Below are positions 36,573-44,822 of a stretch of 64,000 nt of DNA, piece by piece; position 1 is the first letter of the stretch; each line of letters begins with the position of its first letter. The notes under the pieces are model-generated. The model made no database searches, was not told the DNA's origin, and worked only from the letters and a program-made list of their open reading frames with translations. The stretch is taken from contig NZ_CP009285.1 in NCBI RefSeq assembly GCF_000758665.1, forward strand, positions 1,798,001 through 1,862,000. The letters run 5' to 3'. Position numbers and translations under genes: made by a program. The stretch comes from Paenibacillus borealis (GTDB taxonomy: Bacteria; Bacillota; Bacilli; Paenibacillales; Paenibacillaceae).

Positions 36573-37202
36573 ATGGGAATTCACAAGTATTTTCGCTCTC
36601 TGAACGAACTGGAACGCATCATCCGCTGTCCGGGCAAATTCAAATTCGAGGAGCACAGCGTAGCAGCTCATTCCTGGAAGGTCGTACAATATGCCAAAAC
36701 ACTGGCTGATATTGAAGAGAAACACGGTGCGGTCATCGACTGGAAGAAGCTGTACGAGATTACGAGCAGCCATGATTACGGGGAGATTTTTATCGGGGAT
36801 ATCAAAACTCCGGTGAAGCACTCCTCACTCCAGCTAAGGTCGCTGATTCAGCAGGTTGAGGAGGGCATGATCGACAACTTCATCAAGGAGCATATCCCGG
36901 ATGAGTTCAAAAGTATCTTCTACCATCAGCTGCGCGAGGGCAAGGACGAGTCGATTGAAGGCTTGATTCTGGAGGTTGCCGACAAGATGGATCAGGTGTA
37001 TGAAGCTTTTGCCGAGCTGCAAAGAGGGAACACGGAGAAGGAATTTGTGGTGATGTACCGCAACGCCCTGATCAAGATCAAGAACATTGATCTTAAGTGT
37101 GTCGAGTATTTCCTGGCAGAGATTCTGCCGGATATGGTGAATGAGGAAACGCTGTCCCCGATTGATATCAAACGCATTACGGAAGAGGCGCTGGCTCTGT
37201 AG
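36573..37202 (+). CDS. HD-domain 5'-nucleotidase, YfbR-like
   Basis: 209 residues. HD motifs: EEHSVAAHSWKV near 26-37 (H28, H33), SSHDYGEIFIGDIKTPVKHSS near 66-86, and EVADKMDQVYEAF near 130. The ..HSxxxH...HD...D arrangement matches YfbR-type deoxyribonucleoside 5'-monophosphatases, which recycle dNMPs. RBS GGGAGGAC nine bases upstream. Standalone gene; substrate from family knowledge only. Confidence 0.78.
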   Translation: MGIHKYFRSLNELERIIRCPGKFKFEEHSVAAHSWKVVQYAKTLADIEEKHGAVIDWKKLYEITSSHDYGEIFIGDIKTPVKHSSLQLRSLIQQVEEGMIDNFIKEHIPDEFKSIFYHQLREGKDESIEGLILEVADKMDQVYEAFAELQRGNTEKEFVVMYRNALIKIKNIDLKCVEYFLAEILPDMVNEETLSPIDIKRITEEALAL

Positions 37203-37429
37203 ATGAGCTGTGGCTCTTTTTTCTTATGTACATATAGAAGTAAGTCAGGCCTGAAGGTGCTTGCTTGCGGAAGCCCTCGCATATAGTAAGTTCAGAGCTC
37301 CTTCTGATTCTTGCAGTTCTGTAGTATGAAATCAATTACATTTATTACAATAATGAAGGAGATGAATGTTACGGCAGGAAGACCGGCGAAATGCTACGAT
37401 AAAGGAAAAATAAGGAAGGTGTTTCGGCC

Positions 37430-38182
37430 TTGCAATATCTTAACCTTATGCCGTTCTCAACTACGCTAACCTGGTTTAGCCTGCTGCTGTTGATCGTGTG
37501 GGCGGTAGACTTCCTGCAGGGCGGCTCCCCGGTCCGGCTTTCGGCGGGCAGTCCCAGAGAGCGGGCCAAATCCATACTGGCGGATATTCTTATCTTTGCC
37601 GGGATTAACGGCTTGCTTCTGTACGTTCTTCATCCGCTGAGCAATCCGCTACTGATTTCGCTGGCTGCTGCGGGACTGCTCGTTACGTATTTTCTGACAT
37701 GCGGTATGCGCAGGCAGCCCTCGCCTAACCGCCCTTGGTTCCTGCTGATACACGTGCTGCTTGGTTTAAGCTTCTATCTGCTTTTCGGCATGCTGCTGAT
37801 GGGGAGGCTGATTGTTACGTATAACCTGAATATGACGGATCAGTTCGATATCCTCTATTTCGTCTACGGGCAGGACCGGGCAGTAGTGTATGCGCTGCTG
37901 CTGGTCATGGTTACACTCTATTTCGTAATCGGTAAACTGCTGATGCGGCCGCTGTACAGCTGGTATGCCGCGAATTATTACCAGGCCTCCAGAATGAACA
38001 TTAAGCTGACCGGCGGAGAGATTATAACCGGAGTGTATATGCTGCGGGATACGGATAGAAGGTTCGTGGCAGCGAGTGACTGCCTGAATCCGGGCCCGGA
38101 CGATAAGCTCTACAGAATCAGCCGGGAGAAAATAGAGTACATGGAGAGAGAGACGGCAGTGGATGTTGATTCAATCCTCTAA
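37430..38182 (+). CDS. membrane protein of unknown function
   Basis: 250 residues from a TTG start with GGAAGGTG upstream. Five hydrophobic segments: about 12-29, 48-65, 68-88, 103-127 and 147-168, then a soluble C-terminal tail of about 80 residues (KLTGGEIITGVYMLRDTDRRFVAAS, DKLYRISREKIEYME). The tail resembles a small beta-domain as found after membrane regions in some stress or transport accessory proteins. I do not recognise the family. A strong terminator follows. Confidence 0.65.
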   Translation: MQYLNLMPFSTTLTWFSLLLLIVWAVDFLQGGSPVRLSAGSPRERAKSILADILIFAGINGLLLYVLHPLSNPLLISLAAAGLLVTYFLTCGMRRQPSPNRPWFLLIHVLLGLSFYLLFGMLLMGRLIVTYNLNMTDQFDILYFVYGQDRAVVYALLLVMVTLYFVIGKLLMRPLYSWYAANYYQASRMNIKLTGGEIITGVYMLRDTDRRFVAASDCLNPGPDDKLYRISREKIEYMERETAVDVDSIL

Positions 38183-38187
38183 CCTAA

Positions 38188-38228
38188 AGTGGCCCCCGGA
38201 CCGTAGTGACGGCCGGGGGCCGCTTTAT
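38188..38228 (+). terminator. terminator after the membrane-protein gene
   Basis: GTGGCCCCCGG-ACCGTAGTGACGG-CCGGGGGCCGC: stem GGCCCCCGG / CCGGGGGCC followed by TTTATT. Confidence 0.8.
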
Positions 38229-38373
38229 TGTGATCCTATCCACTCATAAGCGGGCGCTGGATTGTACTGGCATACAGAGCAGGGGGAAGTACAGGAGGGG
38301 GAAATAATTATTGATTTTATAACATTATATGGTAAAAAGACTTGACAGGCATATGCTACAATTTATTTATAGG

Positions 38374-38385
38374 TGATAATTATCA
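38374..38385. promoter_or_regulatory. palindrome TGATAATTATCA upstream of the UvrA-like gene
   Basis: Perfect twelve-base palindrome in an AT-rich stretch downstream of TTGACA (38342-38347). It resembles the arms of Fur-family (Fur/PerR/Zur) boxes but without their central base. Candidate operator only. Confidence 0.4.
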
Positions 38386-38450
38386 AATGGCCTGGGAGCA
38401 GCAGATGAACTGAAATGGCCGGGTTTCCGGTCAATACTGGAGGACTACAA

Positions 38451-41282
38451 TTGCATCAATATATAACGGTAAGCGGAGCTAGAGAAAATAACCTGAAGAA
38501 TATCAGCCTTAACATTCCGCGTAATCAGTTTGTAGTGTTCACCGGAGTGAGCGGCTCGGGTAAATCAAGCCTGGCTTTTGATACGCTCTACGCCGAAGGA
38601 CAGATGCGTTATGTGGAATCTTTGTCATCCTACGCCCGGCAATTCCTGGGACTGATGGGCAAGCCGGATGTGGATGCTATTGACGGGCTGTCACCAGCCA
38701 TCGCCATTGAACAGAAAACCACCTCGGGCAATCCGCGTTCCACCGTAGGAACAGTAACAGAGATTTATGATTATTTGCGTTTATTATGGTCCAAGATCGG
38801 AATCCCGCATTGCCCGTCCTGCGGGCGGATCATTCAGCGGCAATCCGTGGACCAGATTGTTGAACAAATTGCGGGGCTTCCGGAAGGAACTAAATATGAG
38901 GTACTGGCGCCAATGGTCCGGAACAAAAAAGGTACGCATCAGCATATATTCGAGCAGGCTAAGGTAAACGGATATGTCCGTGTACGGGTGAACGGCGTAG
39001 TTAATCATGTAACAGACCCCATTTCCCTGGACAAGAATAAAAAGCACTCCATCGAAATTGTTATCGACCGGCTGATCGTGAAAGACATGGATGTTCAGCG
39101 GCTGGCCGATTCTCTGGAGCATGCGTTTGCCCTGTCAGGGGATCTGGTGATCATTCACCAGAGTGCCAGCGGTGAAGAGGTAACGTATTCGCAGAGCTAC
39201 GCCTGCCCGCATTGTGAAGTGTCTCTGCCGGAGCTATCCCCACGCATGTTCTCTTTCAATAACCATGAAGGGGCTTGCCCGGCCTGTACAGGTCTGGGGT
39301 CATATCTGAAGGTTGATCCGGATAAAATTATGCCGGACATCAGCCGCTCCATCCATTCCGGCGGGATTATCGCGAACGGCTGGAGTAATGTGAAGACCAA
39401 CTCTTTTTGCAAAATGTACTATGAGGCCTTGGGTGAAAAATATGGCTTCGACTTCGACACTCCGCTGCAGGAGCTGCCGCCAGAGGCTATGAACGCGCTG
39501 CTGTACGGGACTAACGGCGAGAAGCTTGAAGTGCACCATTCAAGTGATGCGCTACGGAAATATGTCAAAGAAGCCTTCGAAGGCATTGTCAACAACCTGG
39601 AGCGGCGTTACCGGGAGACTCCATCCGAAGCGATGAAGAAGGAACTGGAGGAATATATGTCCGTCCTGCCTTGCCCCCATTGTCATGGTGACCGTCTGTC
39701 ACCTGTTGTGCTTGGTGTGAAGATCGGCGGTAAAAGTATTGCAGAGTTCTGCCATTTGCCGGTGGAGGCTGCGGTAGACTTTATTGCCGGGCTTAGCCTG
39801 ACTGCTGCGGATGCGGAGATTGCCGGTACCATCCTGCAGGAGATTGATGCCCGGTTCCAGTTCCTGAATAATGTCGGACTAAATTATCTGACGCTCTCGA
39901 GAGCCGCCGGAACGTTATCGGGAGGTGAAAGCCAGCGTATCCGTCTGGCTACACAGCTCGGTTCCGGTCTTATGGGTGTCCTCTATATTCTCGACGAGCC
40001 GTCGATCGGCCTGCATCAACGGGATAATGACCGCCTGCTGCTGGCGCTGAAGAAGATGCGCGACCTCGGCAATACACTAATTGTAGTGGAGCATGATGAA
40101 GATACGATCCGCCAGGCGGACTGGATTGTCGATATAGGTCCCAATGCCGGAATACACGGCGGTGAGGTTGTAGCGCAGGGTTCCCTTGAAGATATACTGG
40201 CTGAATCCAACTCGATCACTGGCCAGTACCTGTCCCGCAGTAAACAAATATCCGTCCCGGAAGAGCGGCGGAGCGGGAACGGCAAACAGTTGACTATTAC
40301 CGGAGCTGCCGCCAACAATCTGAAGGGGATTACGGTATCTATTCCCTTAGGCACGTTAACCTGTGTGACCGGGGTTTCCGGCTCAGGCAAATCCAGTCTG
40401 GTCAACGAAATCCTGTACAAGAAGCTGGCTTCTACACTTAATCGGGCTCATACGATTCCCGGGGAACATCAGAGTATCGACGGGATAGAGCATCTCGACA
40501 AAGTTATTAATATCGATCAGAAGCCGATCGGGCGTACTCCGCGTTCTAATCCGGCTACCTATACAGGGGTGTTCGATAATATCCGTACCTTGTTCTCGCT
40601 GACGAATGAGGCCAAGGTTCGTGCCTACGGCCCGGGGAGGTTCTCCTTCAATATCAAGGGCGGCCGGTGTGAAGCCTGTGCGGGGGACGGACTGATCAAG
40701 GTGGAGATGCATTTTCTGCCGGATGTGTATGTGCAGTGCAGCATCTGCAAGGGACGGAGATACAGCCGGGAGACGCTTGAGGTGCATTATAAAGGTAAAA
40801 GCATCGCGGATGTGCTGGACTTGACCGCTCAGGAAGCCGTCCAGTTCTTTGGCAATATTCCGAAGATCCGTAAAAAGCTTGAGGCTCTTTGCATCGTTGG
40901 CCTCGGTTATATCAAGCTGGGCCAATCCTCCACGACCTTGTCAGGCGGCGAGGCGCAGCGGGTGAAGCTGGCGGCAGAGCTGCTTAAGCCGGCTACCGGC
41001 TCCACGCTATATGTGATGGATGAGCCGACGACCGGATTGCATTTTGCCGATGTGCACCAGTTAATTGATGTACTGCATTCCCTGACCGATGCCGGCAACA
41101 CCGTAGTGGTCATTGAACATAATCTGGAGCTGATCAAGAATGCTGATTACATTATTGATCTCGGCCCGGAGGGCGGCGCGGATGGGGGAGAGATCGTCTG
41201 TACAGGAACTCCTGAAGAGGTTGCGGTGCATGAGAAGAGTTATACTGGCAAATATCTGAACAAAGAGATGGGGAGAAGATGA
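38451..41282 (+). CDS. uvrA: UvrA-family excinuclease ATPase
   Basis: 943 residues from TTG at 38451 (GGAGG seven bases upstream); an ATG at 38415 in the same frame has no ribosome site. Two ABC modules: Walker A GVSGSGKSS near 30 and near 640; signatures LSGGESQRIRLA and LSGGEAQRVKLA; Walker B LYILDEPSIGL and LYVMDEPTTGL. Zinc motifs CPSCG, CPHC/CPAC, CPHCHGD and CEAC..CSICKGRR are present, so it is DNA-binding and full-length. Role: DNA damage recognition with UvrB/UvrC. No uvrB is adjacent and the next gene overlaps it by four bases, so it may be a second UvrA rather than the housekeeping copy. Confidence 0.88.
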   Translation: MHQYITVSGARENNLKNISLNIPRNQFVVFTGVSGSGKSSLAFDTLYAEGQMRYVESLSSYARQFLGLMGKPDVDAIDGLSPAIAIEQKTTSGNPRSTVGTVTEIYDYLRLLWSKIGIPHCPSCGRIIQRQSVDQIVEQIAGLPEGTKYEVLAPMVRNKKGTHQHIFEQAKVNGYVRVRVNGVVNHVTDPISLDKNKKHSIEIVIDRLIVKDMDVQRLADSLEHAFALSGDLVIIHQSASGEEVTYSQSYACPHCEVSLPELSPRMFSFNNHEGACPACTGLGSYLKVDPDKIMPDISRSIHSGGIIANGWSNVKTNSFCKMYYEALGEKYGFDFDTPLQELPPEAMNALLYGTNGEKLEVHHSSDALRKYVKEAFEGIVNNLERRYRETPSEAMKKELEEYMSVLPCPHCHGDRLSPVVLGVKIGGKSIAEFCHLPVEAAVDFIAGLSLTAADAEIAGTILQEIDARFQFLNNVGLNYLTLSRAAGTLSGGESQRIRLATQLGSGLMGVLYILDEPSIGLHQRDNDRLLLALKKMRDLGNTLIVVEHDEDTIRQADWIVDIGPNAGIHGGEVVAQGSLEDILAESNSITGQYLSRSKQISVPEERRSGNGKQLTITGAAANNLKGITVSIPLGTLTCVTGVSGSGKSSLVNEILYKKLASTLNRAHTIPGEHQSIDGIEHLDKVINIDQKPIGRTPRSNPATYTGVFDNIRTLFSLTNEAKVRAYGPGRFSFNIKGGRCEACAGDGLIKVEMHFLPDVYVQCSICKGRRYSRETLEVHYKGKSIADVLDLTAQEAVQFFGNIPKIRKKLEALCIVGLGYIKLGQSSTTLSGGEAQRVKLAAELLKPATGSTLYVMDEPTTGLHFADVHQLIDVLHSLTDAGNTVVVIEHNLELIKNADYIIDLGPEGGADGGEIVCTGTPEEVAVHEKSYTGKYLNKEMGRR

Positions 41283-41623
41283 ACTTGATCCATATGCAGG
41301 TTGAGCATAGCAAATATGGAGCGGGAACTGTCGTAAGTCAAGTGGAAGAGCGGATTATCATTGATTTCTCCGGAGATACGGGCGAGAAAAGCTTCTTGTA
41401 CCCGGAGGCTTTTGAGCAGCATCTGCGCATTCTTGATCCGGCGCTGCAGGCACAAATCGGTAAGGAAGTGCAGTTAAAAGCAGCGCAGCGGGCAGCAGAT
41501 CAGCTCCTGCGGGAACAGCAGCGGGAGGCAGAGCATGCAAGACTTGCTGAAGAGAAGCTTCAATTAAAGAATGACAAGAGCAAATCGCGGCGGAAGGCTG
41601 CTCAGGCGAAGAACAAGGGATAG
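41279..41623 (+). CDS. small basic protein, translationally coupled to the UvrA gene
   Basis: 114 residues starting within the uvrA stop (ATGA overlap). The N-terminal half (HSKYGAGTVVSQVEERIIIDFSGDTGEKSFLYPEAFEQHL) has the pattern of a small beta-barrel (Tudor/SH3-like) as found at the end of PcrA/UvrD helicases; the C-terminal half is a charged Lys/Gln/Ala-rich helix ending in a basic tail. Such a module may bind protein or DNA. Function not known; coupling suggests it works with the UvrA protein. Confidence 0.65.
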   Translation: MNLIHMQVEHSKYGAGTVVSQVEERIIIDFSGDTGEKSFLYPEAFEQHLRILDPALQAQIGKEVQLKAAQRAADQLLREQQREAEHARLAEEKLQLKNDKSKSRRKAAQAKNKG

Positions 41624-41688
41624 GGCCAGACTAACCAGGAAGGCTAAAAGCGTACTATAATAGAGATGGAACATAAGCTTAATAAGTG

Positions 41689-41738
41689 TCGGCGGTCTTT
41701 TCCCGGGGAGTTCTCTGGTGAGGGCCGCCAAGTTTTTT
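41689..41738 (+). terminator. terminator after the UvrA operon
   Basis: GGCGG (41691-41695) pairs with CCGCC (41725-41729), imperfect stem, followed by six T. Confidence 0.5.
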
Positions 41739-41773
41739 GTACACAATAAATACTATATACCGGAGGTTAACCC

Positions 41774-42379
41774 ATGTATCAATATAAAGACCGCGAATTT
41801 ACCCGTGTCCATTTTGACGGGCAGGATTTGCGTTATGGTGAGCTGATCAGCTGCACTTTTGAGAAATGTACGTTTATGAACACTTCTATGGAAGAAATCG
41901 ATACCAGCTACTGCCGGTTCATTGAATGCGACTTCAAGGGTGTCAGCCTGAACTCCTCGATTCATAACGAGTCCGCTTTTGAGAATTGCAAATTTAACGG
42001 CGCGAATCTCTTTGTCTCCAAATTTATCGCCTGCAAAATGACCGGCTCGGACTTCTCCGGCGCCCAGGTGGACGGCATTACCATTGACGGTGGAGACTGG
42101 TCGTACACAAATCTGCGGCATGCCAATCTGAGTAAACAGGACCTGCGCGGAGTACGTTTCTTCGAGGCCGACTTCACCGATACCGACCTGACGAAGGCAG
42201 ATCTCAGAGACTGCAATCTGGAGCGGGTATCTCTGGGCCGGGCCAAGCTTGCAGGGGCCGACCTGCGGGGAGCGAATCTGCAGGGTGTTGACCTGAAGGC
42301 ACTGGATGTAAAAGGCGCACGGATGGATCTGGAACAGGCTGCTCTGTTCATGCGTTCCTACGGGGCGAAGGTGGATTGA
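41774..42379 (+). CDS. pentapeptide-repeat protein
   Basis: 201 residues built of A(D/N)LXX-type repeats throughout (FDGQDLRYGELISCTFEKC, then ANLSKQDLRGV, ADLTKADLRDC, AKLAGADLRGANLQGV), which fold as a right-handed quadrilateral beta-helix. Some members mimic DNA and protect gyrase (Qnr, MfpA), but many have no known role. RBS CGGAGGTT seven bases upstream. Cytoplasmic, no signal peptide. Confidence 0.85.
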   Translation: MYQYKDREFTRVHFDGQDLRYGELISCTFEKCTFMNTSMEEIDTSYCRFIECDFKGVSLNSSIHNESAFENCKFNGANLFVSKFIACKMTGSDFSGAQVDGITIDGGDWSYTNLRHANLSKQDLRGVRFFEADFTDTDLTKADLRDCNLERVSLGRAKLAGADLRGANLQGVDLKALDVKGARMDLEQAALFMRSYGAKVD

Positions 42380-42509
42380 GATAGCGGACAGCAATTTTGT
42401 GCTATTTGTGAATCGATTTTACGGTGGAAACAGAAAAGAATTGCCGATACAATAATTCTGTATCCACAATAAATTACAATTCATTCACAAATGGAGGTTA
42501 CATTAACTT

Positions 42510-43793
42510 ATGAATCATTGGGAATTCGCCCCTACTCCGCCAATGGGCTGGAACAGCTGGGATTGCTATGGCGCTTCAGTGACGGAGGAGGAGGTGCGGG
42601 GAAACGCTGATTATATGGCCCGCAACCTGAAGCAGCATGGCTGGGAATATATAGTGGTTGATATTCAGTGGTATGAGCCCGAGGCCGTGTCGGACCAGTA
42701 CCGTCCTTTTGTCCGGCTGGAGACGGATGCGTATTCCCGGCTGATTCCTGCGGTGAACCGTTTCCCTTCGGCAGAAGGTGACCTTGGATTTAAGCCGCTT
42801 GCAGATTATGTACATAGCCTTGGCCTGAAGTTCGGGATTCATATTATGCGAGGTATTCCCCGCCAGGCGGTTCACGACAATACACCCCTCAAGGGAACGG
42901 TGGTGACTGCACGCGATATCGCCCATACCTGTTCCTTCTGCGGCTGGAATACGGATATGTATGGTGTGGATGCTTCCAAGGAAGGTGCGCAGGATTATTA
43001 CAATTCTTTGTTCGAGCTGTACGCTTCTTGGGGTGTAGATTACATCAAGGTGGATGATATCGCTGATTCCTGGCTGCATGGCGGCCCGCATCTGGCCGAG
43101 ATCGGACTGATCCGCAAAGCCATTGACCATGCCGGCCGCAGCATTGTGCTGAGCCTGTCGCCGGGACCAGCACCTGTGAAGCATGCTGACTTCTTGGAGA
43201 ACCACGCGAATGTATGGAGAATGACGGATGATTTCTGGGACCGCTGGCCGCTTCTGCTGGATATGTTCGACCGCTGTTCCGCCTGGGAAGGCCGGCCTAA
43301 ACCCGGCTGCTGGCCGGATTGCGATATGCTGCCGCTTGGGCGTATCGGAATACGCAGTGTACAGCATGACCGCTGGACGAACTTCACGAAGGACGAGCAA
43401 GTAACGATGATGACCTTATGGACCATCTTCCGTTCCCCGCTCATGTTCGGGGGCGAGATGCGGGACAATGATGAGTGGACACTCTCACTCCTGACGAACC
43501 AGGACGTGCTGAATATGCACCGTCACAGTTATGGCGCCCGGCAGCTCAGACGTGACGGTGATCAGGTTGTGTGGCTAGCTGAAGGTCCTGAAGGCGGGCA
43601 TTTCGTAGCCTTATTCAACACTGGCGAGATTCTGGCGGAAGTGTCTGTAGCTATTGCCGATCTGGGAATAGGCAGCGGGGTTAAGGCCAAGGAGCTGTGG
43701 ACCGGGAAGCAAACTGGCTTGCTCAAGGATACGCTGAGTGCAGCCATTCCACCCCATGGAGCAGCGTTGTTCCGGGTTTCGGCAGCAGAGTAG
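42510..43793 (+). CDS. GH27 alpha-galactosidase-family glycosidase
   Basis: 427 residues, no signal peptide, so cytoplasmic. Landmarks: PPMGWNSWDCYG (10-21), GWEYIVVDIQWYE, GLKFGIHIMRGIPR, WGVDYIKVDDI with nucleophile D182, and RMTDDFWDRWP with the acid/base Asp at 240 or 241; a beta-sandwich C-domain follows. The GH27 family contains alpha-galactosidases, alpha-N-acetylgalactosaminidases and beta-L-arabinopyranosidases, so the exact sugar is open. Single gene with RBS GGAGGTTAC upstream and a terminator downstream; no dedicated transporter or regulator nearby. Confidence 0.88.
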   Translation: MNHWEFAPTPPMGWNSWDCYGASVTEEEVRGNADYMARNLKQHGWEYIVVDIQWYEPEAVSDQYRPFVRLETDAYSRLIPAVNRFPSAEGDLGFKPLADYVHSLGLKFGIHIMRGIPRQAVHDNTPLKGTVVTARDIAHTCSFCGWNTDMYGVDASKEGAQDYYNSLFELYASWGVDYIKVDDIADSWLHGGPHLAEIGLIRKAIDHAGRSIVLSLSPGPAPVKHADFLENHANVWRMTDDFWDRWPLLLDMFDRCSAWEGRPKPGCWPDCDMLPLGRIGIRSVQHDRWTNFTKDEQVTMMTLWTIFRSPLMFGGEMRDNDEWTLSLLTNQDVLNMHRHSYGARQLRRDGDQVVWLAEGPEGGHFVALFNTGEILAEVSVAIADLGIGSGVKAKELWTGKQTGLLKDTLSAAIPPHGAALFRVSAAE

Positions 43794-43827
43794 GCTTAGC
43801 TTATGTAGGAAAAGAGTTCACATTACA

Positions 43828-43860
43828 AAGAGACGCAGCAGGGTGCTGGTCTCTTTTTTT
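43828..43860 (+). terminator. terminator after the GH27 gene
   Basis: AAGAGAC-GCAGCA / TGCTG-GTCTCTT stem followed by seven T. Confidence 0.85.
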
Positions 43861-43968
43861 GTATGACCGGGTTAGATAGAATAGGAGAATTCTTAAGTCA
43901 GCTGACATTGCAGAAAGTGTATAATCATATAAACATAGAATCTGCTAGGAAGGGCGGGGAGAGTCACG

Positions 43969-44778
43969 ATGGAACGGGAGATATTTAAGTTCAGCTGGGT
44001 CGGCAGTGATGAGATGTATCTCGATCATCCGGCGACAGTTACATATAAGAGTATGGTGATCGGCCGTTACGGCGGGAACACAGCAGCAGGTGCTGATAAG
44101 AATGAGGATGGTGCCTACGTATTAAATGAACCAGGCGGCAGCTGGGAATTCGTCATGCTTCTGGATGCGCATAAAACTGCAGAAAGTGCTGAACTGCTGG
44201 TCCGCACGATCGACAGTGAAGCAGGTGAAATTATCAGGCTGCTCTCGCTGCCGGTTCATCAGGCGTTTCATGCGCTGGAACAATTTCTGTTGTCTATTTT
44301 CAAGTCGGAGGATTTCAAAAGTAAGTGCAGGCAGGTTACAGGGGAGACCGCGTGTCTGATTAGCGTGCGTATGGAGAATTACATCTGGTGGTTCTCTGTA
44401 GGAGATAATTCGCTGTATCTGCTTCATCCGGATCTGGCCGCCCGCGGGCAATATGCTTTGAATCAGCGCAATTACTATGAATGGATCGGATTCGTGAACA
44501 CCTTCGACCAGCCGGTTGCCTGCTATTCTTCAGGAATCCGTGAGCTGCGGCAGGGCCATAACGTGATCGTGATAACTACGGACGGTATTTTGGAGGTGGG
44601 AGCAAGAGTACTTGAGGACCCGCGCAGGCTTTATCTTGCTTTTGCAGGTGAGAAGGAGATGGAGAAGTGTGTAAAAGATGTATTGGCGGATGTACACCAG
44701 CAGTTAGGCCGGGACAGCGCTACGGTTATTGCCTGGAGTTATGAGAATGGCAGGAATGGTGCTATGCCTAGTGATTAG
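43969..44778 (+). CDS. PP2C-like protein phosphatase domain protein
   Basis: 269 residues. PP2C-type motifs in order: GADKNEDGAYV (near 41), FVMLLDAHKTAE (near 60), WFSVGDNSLYLL (near 141), VIVITTDGILEVG (near 201) and a C-terminal GRDSATVIAW (near 246). The metal ligands of PP2C (D in KNED, D in LDAH, D in TTDG, D in RDSA) appear retained although the usual DGHGG is reduced to DAHKT. Probably a Ser/Thr phosphatase or a pseudo-phosphatase; substrate unknown. It lies 44 bp before the SNF2 helicase gene on the same strand. Confidence 0.72.
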   Translation: MEREIFKFSWVGSDEMYLDHPATVTYKSMVIGRYGGNTAAGADKNEDGAYVLNEPGGSWEFVMLLDAHKTAESAELLVRTIDSEAGEIIRLLSLPVHQAFHALEQFLLSIFKSEDFKSKCRQVTGETACLISVRMENYIWWFSVGDNSLYLLHPDLAARGQYALNQRNYYEWIGFVNTFDQPVACYSSGIRELRQGHNVIVITTDGILEVGARVLEDPRRLYLAFAGEKEMEKCVKDVLADVHQQLGRDSATVIAWSYENGRNGAMPSD

Positions 44779-44822
44779 CTATATATTATGAAGGTGAATT
44801 TTATATTGAGAAGGTGATTATT

